64,000 bases of DNA from Thermoproteota archaeon (GTDB taxonomy: Archaea > Korarchaeota > Korarchaeia > Korarchaeales > Korarchaeaceae), in NCBI GenBank assembly GCA_030130125.1, contig JARZZM010000013.1, positions 141,235 through 205,234 of the forward strand, in the 5' to 3' direction. Below, one piece after another: positions 15,945-24,831 of the stretch. The notes under the pieces were generated by a model, which saw only the letters and a list, made by a program, of their open reading frames with translations, was not told the origin of the DNA and did no database searches. Position 1 is the first letter of the stretch; each line of letters opens with the position of its first letter. Made by a program: the position numbers and the translations under genes.

Positions 15945-17264
15945 ATGCTGAGGGAAGAAGCAGTTAAGGCCGCTCTCTCCTCCGGAGCTGAGGAGGCGGA
16001 GGCTTTCGAGCTCTTTACTCGCGAGATCTCCATACACGTGGAAAAGGGGAAGGTCAAGACGGCCAGTTCGGTCAGGATGGTGGGTCTAGGAGTGAGGGCA
16101 GCCATGGGGCAGAAGCTGGGCTTTGCATTCGCCACGAACCCCGCTTCAGGCGGGGAGGTTGGGAGGGAGGCGGCCGAGAGCGCTAAAGCAGCTCCAGAGG
16201 ATCCGGATTTCAGGGGACTCCCAGATGCCAGGAAGGTGGACTACCTCAGCGAGATCATGGATCCGAAGCTCAGGGACTTGGATCTGAACGACGCCGCTGA
16301 CCTGTTCCTCGCGGCTGTGGAGTCAGCTCGTCTCTCGGACAAGGTGATCTCAGTCTCCGGCAAACTGGAGGTGTCCTTCTCCAAGGTGGCGGTGTTCAGC
16401 TCCAAGGGCATCGATGTCTCCGAGGAGAGGACATACCTAACCGCCTACATCGAAGCAGCCAGCAAGGACGGTGATAGGAGGGGATCAGGCTTCGGCTTCG
16501 CCGATGGAAGGAGGTTGGACATGTTCGATCCCGAGAAGGTGGGTACGGAGGCCGGAGATCTGGCCATCAGGACTCTGGATGCCACCACCATAGGAGTGGA
16601 GGAGCTGCCTGTGGTATTCCAGCCAAAGGCCCAGTTCACCCTGATCCCCTTCTTGGTGGGTCAGGCGGCTAACGCCGAGAACCTGCAGTACGGCAGGAGC
16701 TTCTTAACCAACAGGATAGGAGATCAGATAGCAAGGGAGGAGGTAAGCATAGTCGACGACGGGCGCATCCCTTGGCTCCCCGGCAGCTCGAGCTTCGACG
16801 CGGAGGGGATCCCCACCGGAAGGACTTACGTCATAGAGAATGGTGTCTTCAAGTCGCCGATACACAACTGGTACACAGCTATGAAGGAGGGTGTGGAGAG
16901 CACGGGCAACGCTTCCAGAGATCACACTAGGCCACCGGCGATCTCATCCCACACGGTAAGTATCGAGGCCCCGTCCCTGCAGATGAAGAAGGATGAGTTG
17001 CTTGACGTAAAGAGAGGGGTACTAGTGGTCTACACCATGGACACTCCCAACCTGTCCACCGGGGAGTTCAGCGGGATGGCGGAGACGGCCTTCCTCATAG
17101 AGAACGGGGAGGTGACAAAGTCACTGAGGCAGACCAGCATGGGCTTCCGGATCGAGGACTTCCTGAAGACCATGGACGCTGTAGGTGATGATGTGGAGAC
17201 TTTAATGGGATTCAAGGGCGGCTCCGTCAGGGTGAAGATCAAGGTAGCGGGTCCGGGTGCCTGA
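15945..17264 (+). CDS. tldE: TldE/PmbA subunit of the TldD/E peptidase
   Basis: 439 residues, usual length. It is related to TldD but lacks the HExxxH site, as TldE does. The family stretches GMAETAFLIENGEV near the end and FSGNASRDHTRPP-like sequence near residue 320 are present. The ribosome binding site GGGGAGGTAAG comes from the end of tldD. Its stop overlaps the guaA start as TGATG, so the two peptidase genes and guaA are probably one transcript. Confidence 0.92.
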   Translation: MLREEAVKAALSSGAEEAEAFELFTREISIHVEKGKVKTASSVRMVGLGVRAAMGQKLGFAFATNPASGGEVGREAAESAKAAPEDPDFRGLPDARKVDYLSEIMDPKLRDLDLNDAADLFLAAVESARLSDKVISVSGKLEVSFSKVAVFSSKGIDVSEERTYLTAYIEAASKDGDRRGSGFGFADGRRLDMFDPEKVGTEAGDLAIRTLDATTIGVEELPVVFQPKAQFTLIPFLVGQAANAENLQYGRSFLTNRIGDQIAREEVSIVDDGRIPWLPGSSSFDAEGIPTGRTYVIENGVFKSPIHNWYTAMKEGVESTGNASRDHTRPPAISSHTVSIEAPSLQMKKDELLDVKRGVLVVYTMDTPNLSTGEFSGMAETAFLIENGEVTKSLRQTSMGFRIEDFLKTMDAVGDDVETLMGFKGGSVRVKIKVAGPGA

Positions 17265-18781
17265 TGATTCTGGTGGTGAACTTCGGTGGGCAGTACGCCC
17301 ACCTAATCACCCGGAGGATAAGGGACATAGGCGTCTACGCCGAGATAATTCCCTACACGGAGATCTCCCCATCCACCATAGAGGAGAAGAAACCAAAGGC
17401 TCTCATCCTGTCAGGGGGTCCTAGCAGCGTTTACGGGCCTTCAGCTCCTAGGATAGGGAGCTGGGTCTTGGAGATGGATATCCCGGTCTTAGGGATATGC
17501 TACGGGTTCCAGCTGATAGCCCACATGATGGGGGGAGAAGTGAGGCGCTCCACGGGCGAGTACGGCCCCACCAAGGTGAAGGTTCTGGAGAGGGGAGGGC
17601 TGTTCGCTGGCTGGGGAGAGGAGGAGCTTGTCTGGATGAGTCACTCTGATCACGTTGCTAGAGTTCCTGAGGGATTTGTGGTGACCGCATTGTCTGAGAA
17701 CGGATACGTGGCGGCCTTCAGGCACGAGGAAAAGCCCATATATGGGGTCCAGTTTCACCCGGAGGTCAAGCACACTCCCAAGGGTAAACTCCTCCTCGAG
17801 AACTTCGCGGCAATGTCGAGGGCCGAGAAGAACTGGAGTCCCGAGAGGATGATTCAGCTGATAGATGAGTACCTGAGGAGAGAGCTAGCTGATTGTAATA
17901 ACATTCTCTCTGCCGTGAGCGGTGGGGTTGACTCCACCGTGGCCACGGTACTAGTCAGTAGAATAGCAGGTGATCGTCTGACCTCCATATTCGTGAATCA
18001 CGGGCTTTTGCGGAAAAACGAGGAGAAAGAGGTCCTCAACCTGCTAAGGGATCTTGGAATAAATCCTATATACGTGGATGCATCCCAAGAGTTCCTCTCT
18101 GCCCTGAGGGGTGTAGAGGACTGCGAGACGAAGAGGAGGATAATCGGGGAGAAATTCGTGGAGGTCTTCTCTAGGGCGCTTGAGGGTAGGAGATTTGATT
18201 GCTTGGTGCAGGGGACCCTCTATCCCGACGTCATAGAGAGCGGTGGAGAGGTAGGAGCTGATAGGATAAAGAGCCATCATAACGTTGCAGCCCTACCGGA
18301 GTGGCTCGAAGCTAAGGTGGTGGAACCCCTGAGGTACCTCTACAAGGACGAGGTTCGATCTCTCTCTAGGCACCTTGGATTACCTGATTGGATCGCCGAG
18401 AGGCATCCGTTCCCCGGACCAGGTTTGGGGGTAAGAATAATTGGCGAGGTGACCGAGGACAAGTTGAGGGTTGTTAGGGAGGCTTCAGTCATAGTGGAGG
18501 ATGTCTTGAGGGAGAGGGAGCTCTACTCAAAGGCCTGGCAGGCGTTCGCTGTAGTAGGAGATGATAGGTGGGTTGGGGTGAAGGGAGACGCTAGGGTAGA
18601 GGGTTACATCGTCACAGTGAGAATCGTGGAGAGCGAGGACGCGATGACCGCTGACTGGCTGAAGTTGCCTCCCGATGTTTTAAACGAGATAGCTAGGAGG
18701 ATAACCTCGGAGATATCGGAAGTCACCATGGTGACTTACGCGATCACGACCAAACCTCCAAGCACGATAGAGCCCTGCTGA
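17264..18781 (+). CDS. guaA: GMP synthase, glutamine amidotransferase and synthetase fused
   Basis: 505 residues. The N-terminal class I amidotransferase has GGQYAHLI, the nucleophile Cys in GICYGFQL and the His/Glu pair in FHPEVKHT. The ATP pyrophosphatase domain starts near residue 205 with SGGVDST. The C-terminal dimerisation domain ends with TTKPPSTIE. It converts XMP to GMP. Many euryarchaea split the two domains into separate genes; here they are fused as in bacteria and crenarchaea. Confidence 0.96.
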   Translation: MILVVNFGGQYAHLITRRIRDIGVYAEIIPYTEISPSTIEEKKPKALILSGGPSSVYGPSAPRIGSWVLEMDIPVLGICYGFQLIAHMMGGEVRRSTGEYGPTKVKVLERGGLFAGWGEEELVWMSHSDHVARVPEGFVVTALSENGYVAAFRHEEKPIYGVQFHPEVKHTPKGKLLLENFAAMSRAEKNWSPERMIQLIDEYLRRELADCNNILSAVSGGVDSTVATVLVSRIAGDRLTSIFVNHGLLRKNEEKEVLNLLRDLGINPIYVDASQEFLSALRGVEDCETKRRIIGEKFVEVFSRALEGRRFDCLVQGTLYPDVIESGGEVGADRIKSHHNVAALPEWLEAKVVEPLRYLYKDEVRSLSRHLGLPDWIAERHPFPGPGLGVRIIGEVTEDKLRVVREASVIVEDVLRERELYSKAWQAFAVVGDDRWVGVKGDARVEGYIVTVRIVESEDAMTADWLKLPPDVLNEIARRITSEISEVTMVTYAITTKPPSTIEPC

Positions 18782-18824
18782 CTCCCGAGAAACTTTATCT
18801 ATCTTTCCCACCTAGCACAGTGGG

Positions 18825-19061
18825 ATGAAGGTGGAGGTAAGGGTGGACTCCAAAGGGAGGATCCTCCTCCCCAAGGAAGTCAGAGAGGAGCTGGGAGATG
18901 TTATTGTGATCGAGAAAACGGATGAAGGGTACATCCTCAGGAAGGGTAAGGGATCCTTCTTAGAAGAGTTCAAAGAGGTGATTTCATCGGAGCCTCCACG
19001 TGAGGGAAAACCCGAGAACTGGCCACCCTCCAAGATTAAGGGTATATGGGTGAGCGAGTGA
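18825..19061 (+). CDS. vapB: AbrB/SpoVT-type antitoxin VapB
   Basis: 78 residues. The N-terminal swapped-hairpin domain is typical: VDSKGRILLPKEVREEL. The C-terminal part would wrap around the toxin. The gene overlaps the PIN toxin by 16 bases, the classic VapBC layout. A TATA-like CTTTATC lies about 25 bases before the ATG. The antitoxin is expected to repress its own promoter. Confidence 0.88.
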   Translation: MKVEVRVDSKGRILLPKEVREELGDVIVIEKTDEGYILRKGKGSFLEEFKEVISSEPPREGKPENWPPSKIKGIWVSE

Positions 19062-19555
19062 TCGTGGGGCTGGATTCGAACATCCTATGCTACTCCCTAG
19101 ATCCCGCATATCCCGAGCATAGTTTCGTTAAGGACCTGCTGCTGAATCTCTCTCCAGATAATCTAGTAGCTGTGAACCCTACGGTGATTCACGAGACTTA
19201 TCATGCCTTAGTCTTCGGTCAGAAATGGGTTCCAAGGGAGGCCTCTAGGAGGCTCGGCCTACTGCTAAAGCATCCATACGTGAAATTCCTGAATCAAACA
19301 AAGGAAATTACTTCAATAGGTTTGAGGTTAGCTGTCAAGTATGGACTGGGGGGTAGAGACTCGCTCATCTTGGCCAATTTCATTTCCAATCGCATACCGG
19401 TCATATACACGCATGACTCTGATATTCTCTCTCTAGAGGAGATAAACTGGAGGGGATGGACGCTGAGACCCGTGGATTCCAGTAGCACTTGGAGATCAGG
19501 GTGTTACCATCCACTAAATATGCCAGATTGTCGATGGAGTGCCTCGCATCTCTGA
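19046..19555 (+). CDS. vapC: PIN-domain toxin VapC
   Basis: 169 residues. The acidic residues of the PIN nuclease site are visible: Asp in GLDSNIL, Glu in IHETYH, Asp in GGRDSL and Asp in THDSDIL. It is predicted to be a ribonuclease held inactive by VapB. The last 25 residues after RGWTLRPVD lie beyond the usual PIN end and look unstructured. Confidence 0.87.
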   Translation: MGERVIVGLDSNILCYSLDPAYPEHSFVKDLLLNLSPDNLVAVNPTVIHETYHALVFGQKWVPREASRRLGLLLKHPYVKFLNQTKEITSIGLRLAVKYGLGGRDSLILANFISNRIPVIYTHDSDILSLEEINWRGWTLRPVDSSSTWRSGCYHPLNMPDCRWSASHL

Positions 19556-19619
19556 AGTATCTTTTTAAGTTCCATTCGAGGGAACCTCAAAATCTTCCAA
19601 CGAATTTGTGATGCTCAAC

Positions 19620-19629
19620 GGAGGTGATC
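19620..19629 (+). promoter_or_regulatory. ribosome binding site that sets the hppA start
   Basis: GGAGGTGATC is a perfect match to the archaeal anti-Shine-Dalgarno. It precedes the GTG at 19632 by two bases and lies inside any frame begun at GTG 19608 or ATG 19611, so the GTG is the more likely start of the pyrophosphatase. Confidence 0.6.
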
Positions 19630-19631
19630 AA

Positions 19632-21680
19632 GTGGAGGTCGTAGAACTCGTCCCCTCCGTCATAGGCATAGTGGGAATGGTCTTTGTTGCCTTGATTTAC
19701 TATCTAGTCACGAAAGAGGATCCGGGAACCCCTGAGATGGTTGCCCTAGCTTCCTACATACAGGAGGGTGCGAACGCCTACCTTAAGAGGCAGTTCTACA
19801 CGATAATAGTGTTCATAGTGATAATAGCTGCCATCTTGGGAATTTTGCAGGGAGCAGTACCCGCGGCCTCGTTCATAGCTGGAGCAGTGCTCTCCCTCAT
19901 AGCCGCGTACATAGGGATGAACGCTGCGGTGAGGGCTAACGTGAGGACCACGAATGCAGCGAGGACATCCCCCAAGAAAGCGCTGAAGATAGCCTTCTGG
20001 GGCGGCTCAATCATGGGACTGTCCGTGGTGAGTCTGAGCGTCCTTGGAATAGGCCTCCTCTACTTGGCGATAAGGGCCTTCTTCCCCACCACAGCTCCCG
20101 AGCAGCTGGAAGCGGCCCTCCACACGATAGTTCCCTTCGGCATGGGAGCCAGTTTGGCCGCCCTGTTCGCGCAACTGGGGGGAGGTATCTACACCAAGGC
20201 CGCCGACATAGCTGCTGACTTGGTGGGCAAGGTCGAGGCCGGGATTCCGGAGGACGATCCTAGGAACCCGGCCGTCATCGCGGATCAGGTGGGTGACAAC
20301 GTGGGAGACTGCGCCGGCAGAGGTGCGGATCTCTTCGAGTCCTTCTCCGACAACATAATCGGCATGATGATCTTGGGAGTGGCTTTCTACGCCCTATACG
20401 GGTTCAAGGGGATAATGTTCCCCCTGCTGGCGGAATCCTTGGGGGTCATCTCAACCATAGTGGCGATATTCCTCATAAGGGAGAATGTGAAGAACCCGAT
20501 AACCGCCATAAACTTCTCTCTACTCGTGGCCGGCGTACTTAACCTCCTATTCTTCTACGTACTGGCCGTGAACTACTTGGGCAGGATAGAGGTATTCTAC
20601 GCGGCAGTACTGGGCTTGGTGGCCAGCTTGGTGGTGGGCGTGCTGATCCAGTACTACACGGGAACCGAATATAGACCGGTCAAATATATAGCGGAGTCTG
20701 CCAAGTTCGGTCCAGCCTTGGACGTGATAGCTGGACTTGCAGTGGGTCTGGAGAGCGCATTCCTACCCCTGATAGTGATAGGCGCTGTTGTATCCCTAGC
20801 CTTCGTGATAGATGGACTGTACGGTATAGCAGCAGCCACTGCCGGCATACTCTCCACCACCGGGATAATAATGGCGGCTGACACCTTCGGGCCCATCTCT
20901 GATAACGCTGCGGGAATAGCAGAGATGTCAGGTCTGAGCAAAGAGGTAAGAGAGGGATTGGACCTACTGGATGCCGTCGGTAACACCACTAAGGCCATAA
21001 CCAAGGGATACGCGATGGCATGTGCTCTTCTCTCCGCGTTCGTACTGTTTGCTGCCTACCTAACGGCTGCCGGACTCAAGACGTACCTCTTCCACGATAA
21101 AGTGATAAACGCAGCTAAGACCGGCGTTGAGCTCGCGGATCCCCTCATACTTGTAGGTGTGATCCTTGGATCTACGCTGGCCTACCTCTTCTCCGCACTG
21201 GCTATGCAGGCCGTTGGTAAGACCGCTAATAAGATGGTCGATGAGGTCAGGAGGCAGTTCAGGGAGATACCCGGATTGCTGGAGGGTAAGGCCAAGCCCG
21301 ACTATGCTAGGGCCGTGGACATATCCACCAAGCACGCACTGAAGGAGATGATCTTCCCGACACTGATAACATTCTTGGCTCCCATAGTAATAGGTCTCCT
21401 CTTCGGAAGGAAGCCGTTAGGTTCTTTCGTCGTTGGAGCGACGATAGCAGGAGGACTTCTAGCGATCTTCATGATAAACGCCGGAGGAGCCTTGGACAAT
21501 GCAAAGAAGCTGATAGAATCAGGGTTATTCGGAGGAAAGGGATCCGATGCTCACAAGGCCGCTGTGGTCGGAGATACAGTGGGAGATCCGCTCAAGGATA
21601 CTGCTGGCCCGTCGCTGCACATATTCGTCAAGCTAGTCACGATAGTCGCTCTGACTTTCGTGGCTTTCTTCCCGCCGTGA
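19632..21680 (+). CDS. hppA: membrane proton-pumping pyrophosphatase, K+-independent type
   Basis: 682 residues with about 16 membrane segments. The catalytic loops are present: GGGIYTKAADIAADLVGKVE near residue 180, DDPRNPAVIADQVGDNVGDC, and DTVGDPLKDTAGPS near the end. The motif GNTTKAITKG has Lys where K+-dependent enzymes have Ala, so this is the K+-independent class, which pumps protons. It links pyrophosphate hydrolysis to the membrane potential. The gene stands alone, with TTTTTAA about 55 bases upstream as a possible TATA box, and is followed by a T-rich tract. Confidence 0.95.
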   Translation: MEVVELVPSVIGIVGMVFVALIYYLVTKEDPGTPEMVALASYIQEGANAYLKRQFYTIIVFIVIIAAILGILQGAVPAASFIAGAVLSLIAAYIGMNAAVRANVRTTNAARTSPKKALKIAFWGGSIMGLSVVSLSVLGIGLLYLAIRAFFPTTAPEQLEAALHTIVPFGMGASLAALFAQLGGGIYTKAADIAADLVGKVEAGIPEDDPRNPAVIADQVGDNVGDCAGRGADLFESFSDNIIGMMILGVAFYALYGFKGIMFPLLAESLGVISTIVAIFLIRENVKNPITAINFSLLVAGVLNLLFFYVLAVNYLGRIEVFYAAVLGLVASLVVGVLIQYYTGTEYRPVKYIAESAKFGPALDVIAGLAVGLESAFLPLIVIGAVVSLAFVIDGLYGIAAATAGILSTTGIIMAADTFGPISDNAAGIAEMSGLSKEVREGLDLLDAVGNTTKAITKGYAMACALLSAFVLFAAYLTAAGLKTYLFHDKVINAAKTGVELADPLILVGVILGSTLAYLFSALAMQAVGKTANKMVDEVRRQFREIPGLLEGKAKPDYARAVDISTKHALKEMIFPTLITFLAPIVIGLLFGRKPLGSFVVGATIAGGLLAIFMINAGGALDNAKKLIESGLFGGKGSDAHKAAVVGDTVGDPLKDTAGPSLHIFVKLVTIVALTFVAFFPP

Positions 21681-21720
21681 CCTCTTTTTAACCTCCCCTA
21701 TTCTCCTTTTCCTCTGTTCC
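21681..21720 (+). terminator. pyrimidine-rich terminator after hppA
   Basis: Runs TTTTT and TTTT within an almost purely pyrimidine stretch directly after the hppA stop, as seen at archaeal T-rich terminators. A hairpin GGGAG / CTCCC lies 40 bases further on (21759-21776), between hppA and the convergent aIF1 gene. Confidence 0.45.
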
Positions 21721-21804
21721 CTTCTAGAGCGATCCTGCACTGGCTATTGCAAAAATGAGGGAGTCCTTTGGCTCCCTTTCGCACGGGATCGATCGAAGCA
21801 GGTC

Positions 21805-22128
21805 TCACTCCACTTCTATCTGTTCCTCAGGTATCCCCCACTTCTCCTTCAGTAGCTTGGCCACCTTGTACCTGTGATCTCCCTGCAGCAGCACGTATCC
21901 ATCCTTATAGGTGCCGCCGCACGCCAGTATTCGCTTCATTTCCTTCAGGAAAGATTTCATGGTCTCCTTGGAGAAAGGTAGGTTCTCGATTATGGTGACG
22001 TCCCTTCCCCTCCTTCTCTCAGTCCTTATTCTCACGGGTCTGAGTTCCTTCTCGACCTCCTCCCAAGAGAAAAGCTCGATCGGGAGGCCGGTTACGGGAT
22101 CCCTCAATCTCTCGTCGAACGCAACCAT
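21805..22128 (-). CDS. translation initiation factor aIF1 (SUI1)
   Basis: 107 residues. The SUI1 core is clear: RRGRDVTIIENLP, the conserved ACGGTYKDG loop, LQGDHR, and the ending GIPEEQIEV. It monitors start codon choice on the small ribosomal subunit. An N-terminal DPVTGLP stretch, like a CPVCGLP zinc knuckle without its cysteines, is also typical of archaeal forms. TTTATATA lies about 25 bases before the ATG, so the message is probably leaderless. Confidence 0.93.
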   Translation of the reverse strand: MVAFDERLRDPVTGLPIELFSWEEVEKELRPVRIRTERRRGRDVTIIENLPFSKETMKSFLKEMKRILACGGTYKDGYVLLQGDHRYKVAKLLKEKWGIPEEQIEVE

Positions 22129-22210
22129 TCCAAGCTATTCCGTCGCTGGGTGATATATAAAAACATATGGTCGGGGTGGGAGGGTCCTTTTTGATTCGAG
22201 AATTGCCGGA

Positions 22211-22633
22211 TCAGAAGAGACCAACAATGTTGCTAGCGGAGTCCATCCACCACCTGTTATACTCATCCTTCTTCCTCTCTAACTCCTCATCCGAGTAGAA
22301 GGCGAACCTCACATCGTCAGATGACCTGAAGATCTCTAGGGTCTTGAGTTCCCCAACGTCCCAAACTAATCCAGAGACTTGGGTCTTGAGCCAGTCTAGG
22401 GGGTTCTCCCCTTGGGGGGCGAGCTTGGAGGGCCAGTCCACCCTCCCCCTGAACTTGAGGTGGTATCTTCCATCCTCTGTCTTCACTCCCTCAACCATGA
22501 ATCCATCTAAATCCAGATCCAGCTTTCCCTCCTTTACTTCCTCTATAGATGCACCTAATCTCTCTAAAAAGGACCTAAGCTGATCTTCATCCTTGAATAC
22601 GAGCTCCCCCTCTACTTCAACCTCTGAACTCAT
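22211..22633 (-). CDS. hypothetical acidic protein (140 aa)
   Basis: No family recognised. The ATG at 22633 is chosen because GTGATC lies three bases before it; a longer form would start at that GTG. It is rich in Glu and Asp with a repeating beta-like pattern (VEVEGELVF, KLDLDLDGFMV, YHLKFRGRVDW) and a helical, aromatic C-terminus (YNRWWMD). No signal sequence or membrane segment, so probably cytoplasmic. A TATA-like TTTTATT lies upstream. Confidence 0.65.
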   Translation of the reverse strand: MSSEVEVEGELVFKDEDQLRSFLERLGASIEEVKEGKLDLDLDGFMVEGVKTEDGRYHLKFRGRVDWPSKLAPQGENPLDWLKTQVSGLVWDVGELKTLEIFRSSDDVRFAFYSDEELERKKDEYNRWWMDSASNIVGLF

Positions 22634-22681
22634 GCTGATCACGGCCTATGGAGGAATAAAAGGTTTGAGGATCCCTAGAAA

Positions 22682-23593
22682 TTACAGGAGGATCCTGAAC
22701 AAGCCATCAACGGCGATACCTAGGAACGCCATGCCCTCAACAGGGCTGGCTGTTTTGTACATTCTCTTGGCCCCCTCTATCACCGGGTTCTTGGCATAGA
22801 GGATGGACCTGTACAGAAGCAGTAGGGTGGAGGGCAGGGAAATGATCAGGAAGGCCGGACTGAACGGTCCCACTATGAAGAGAGCCAGTTCGCTGGCCAA
22901 CATGACGACCACTGATGCCACGATGATTTTAGCCGTCCTCTCTACTCCTACCACAACTGGAAGCATGGGAACTCCGGCTGCCCGGTAGTCCTCAACGTGA
23001 TAGATGGCTATGTACCATATATGTGCCGGGATCCAAGTTATGGTGATCAGGGCTATGAGTAAAGCCGGAAGCTCCAGCATTCCTCTGGCTGCGGCCCAAC
23101 CAGCTAGAGAGGGAGCGGCACCGGCTACTCCACCGAATACTATGGATAGGGGCGTCCTCCTCTTGGTCCAGAGAGTGTACACGATGAGATCGAACATGAC
23201 TCCTAGGGAGGTGGAGAAGGCTGTCCAGACATTGATCAGATACGCAACGGCCACTCCAAGCAGGAACAAGAGTATGCCGAAGGACAGTGCTTCGCCCCTG
23301 CCGACCCTACCAGCCGGGATGGGTCGCTGCTTAGTCCTCCCCATCATGGAGTCTATGTCCGCATCCAAGGCCATGTTCACAGCCGTCGTCCCGGAGATCG
23401 ATAGGACCATGGCTGCCGTGAGAAGCGTGAGTATATCTAGTCTGTAGCCTCCAGCGCCTATGTAAGTGAATACGGAGGTCAGCAACAAGAGAAACGTCTG
23501 TTTGGGCTTAGTCAGGCATACATAGTCAGAGATCCTGCTGGATAGCTTGGATACGGCCCTCGCTTCCATACCGGAAGGTTGTGAAATGCCCAC
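22682..23593 (-). CDS. ctaB: UbiA-family prenyltransferase, heme O synthase (CtaB) type
   Basis: 303 residues with about eight membrane segments. The first Asp-rich motif is NMALDADIDSMMGRTKQRP, and TKRRTPLSIVFGGVAGAAP follows; both are the CtaB versions rather than those of UbiA or GGGP synthases. The enzyme farnesylates protoheme to heme O for oxygen reductases. No oxidase genes occur in the window. The start is either GTG 23593 or ATG 23569; the latter has an AT-rich box about 30 bases upstream. A different prenyl acceptor cannot be excluded. Confidence 0.82.
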   Translation of the reverse strand: MGISQPSGMEARAVSKLSSRISDYVCLTKPKQTFLLLLTSVFTYIGAGGYRLDILTLLTAAMVLSISGTTAVNMALDADIDSMMGRTKQRPIPAGRVGRGEALSFGILLFLLGVAVAYLINVWTAFSTSLGVMFDLIVYTLWTKRRTPLSIVFGGVAGAAPSLAGWAAARGMLELPALLIALITITWIPAHIWYIAIYHVEDYRAAGVPMLPVVVGVERTAKIIVASVVVMLASELALFIVGPFSPAFLIISLPSTLLLLYRSILYAKNPVIEGAKRMYKTASPVEGMAFLGIAVDGLFRILL

Positions 23594-23683
23594 CTAATAA
23601 CTTTGTGAATTAGGTCGCATCACCCAACCCCGTCAAAAGGGCCGTAGAGCGGACACAAACCAGAGGAAGTATAGGGAGAGGGA

Positions 23684-24784
23684 TCAGGGCCTGAAGGCGT
23701 AGAGCTTCTCCACCTCTCTAGTTACAGGCTCTCCCTCAATTATCTCGTTATCTACGCTCACTACCACTCCACCAAACGGTATCGCAGGATTCACATACTC
23801 TACCGTGAACCCGGATACGGCCATTTTCCAGTCTGGATACTTCAGCGCGTACTTTATGACCAGAGTGCCCTTCACGTACCTCTTCCCTACAGGATGGACG
23901 ATAGATCTAGGAATATCCTTACCCCCGATCCTCCAAGTGGTCCTGTTATCCACCGACTCCATCTTGAATGCAATAAAGACTAAGGGCTCCTTAGGGTTGG
24001 CTCTCCCTGGCTCAGGACATTTCTCGATACTCGCATTAACTTTGTCGTCTATAAATTGAACGGTTCTGCAGAAATGAGGCCTTCCCAAGTGATCGAGCAG
24101 GTTGACCTCCACCGTGGTGTAGTTGACGCCTAAATACATGTAGGTCCTCGTCCTAGTCACATTATAGAGGGTGGTTCCGTTCTCCTCGACTCGGCCTAAT
24201 ACCCTCCACTCATCAGTTCCCCAAGGGATGGGCTGGTATATCCTCTTCTCTTTGTTGTAGTTATACCTCTCGACGTAGTATATAGCGAAAGAGCCATTGC
24301 TAAGAGCGATCCCGTAGCCAGCCTTCATCCATAAGCGAGTTATCCCTAGGAGGGTTCGGTCCTTGAAGAAGAAGGCCGAGGCCTCAAGGGTCTCCTTCCT
24401 AGTGTGACCGGCGAGAACGACGATGTCCCTCCCACCTTTAAAGACGGACACTAAGAATGTCCTAGGTTCCTGTATGAGGGCAGTCGCGTTCTGCGGGGGT
24501 ATATAGCTGGAGGAGATGTTTCCGACTCCATCGTACGCCTTGGGACCGCCGAGGATCAGGATGACCTCGTAGTTCTTCAGTGCCTCTTTGAAGTCGCTAG
24601 GCCCCATTATCTCGTATTCCACGCTCGAATTGGTGAGTATCTCCCCTATGAACTGGGCGGTGGGCATATCGGCATAGTTGCTGATTATGGCCACCTTAGG
24701 GGCCTTCCCACCGACCGCTTGGTTGAAGGCCAAGGCCATTGGTAGCGCAAGCAGAGCGATTAGAATGACGGCTGCGTATCTCAT
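23684..24784 (-). CDS. secreted protein with N-terminal S-layer-like domain
   Basis: 366 residues. A signal peptide covers about residues 1-20 (hydrophobic, ends ALAFNQA). Residues 28-150 form a domain with VAIISNYADMPTAQ, ILILGGPKAYDG and VVLAGHTRKETLEA. The same domain occurs in the protein at 43134 and at the C-terminus of the one at 33926. The remaining 210 residues are beta-rich with many N-glycosylation sites (for example NGTTLYNVT, NYTT, DNRTT) and no cysteine cluster. It is probably part of the cell surface. The function of the second half is unknown. Confidence 0.65.
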   Translation of the reverse strand: MRYAAVILIALLALPMALAFNQAVGGKAPKVAIISNYADMPTAQFIGEILTNSSVEYEIMGPSDFKEALKNYEVILILGGPKAYDGVGNISSSYIPPQNATALIQEPRTFLVSVFKGGRDIVVLAGHTRKETLEASAFFFKDRTLLGITRLWMKAGYGIALSNGSFAIYYVERYNYNKEKRIYQPIPWGTDEWRVLGRVEENGTTLYNVTRTRTYMYLGVNYTTVEVNLLDHLGRPHFCRTVQFIDDKVNASIEKCPEPGRANPKEPLVFIAFKMESVDNRTTWRIGGKDIPRSIVHPVGKRYVKGTLVIKYALKYPDWKMAVSGFTVEYVNPAIPFGGVVVSVDNEIIEGEPVTREVEKLYAFRP

Positions 24785-24831
24785 CCCACCACATCTCCGC
24801 CACGACTTAAAGAGCTTTACGCGTCGCTTGG

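Noticed and set aside
21759..21776. GGGAG/CTCCC hairpin as a possible regulatory RNA
   Set aside because: It sits between two convergent genes beside T-rich tracts, so it is more simply part of the termination region.
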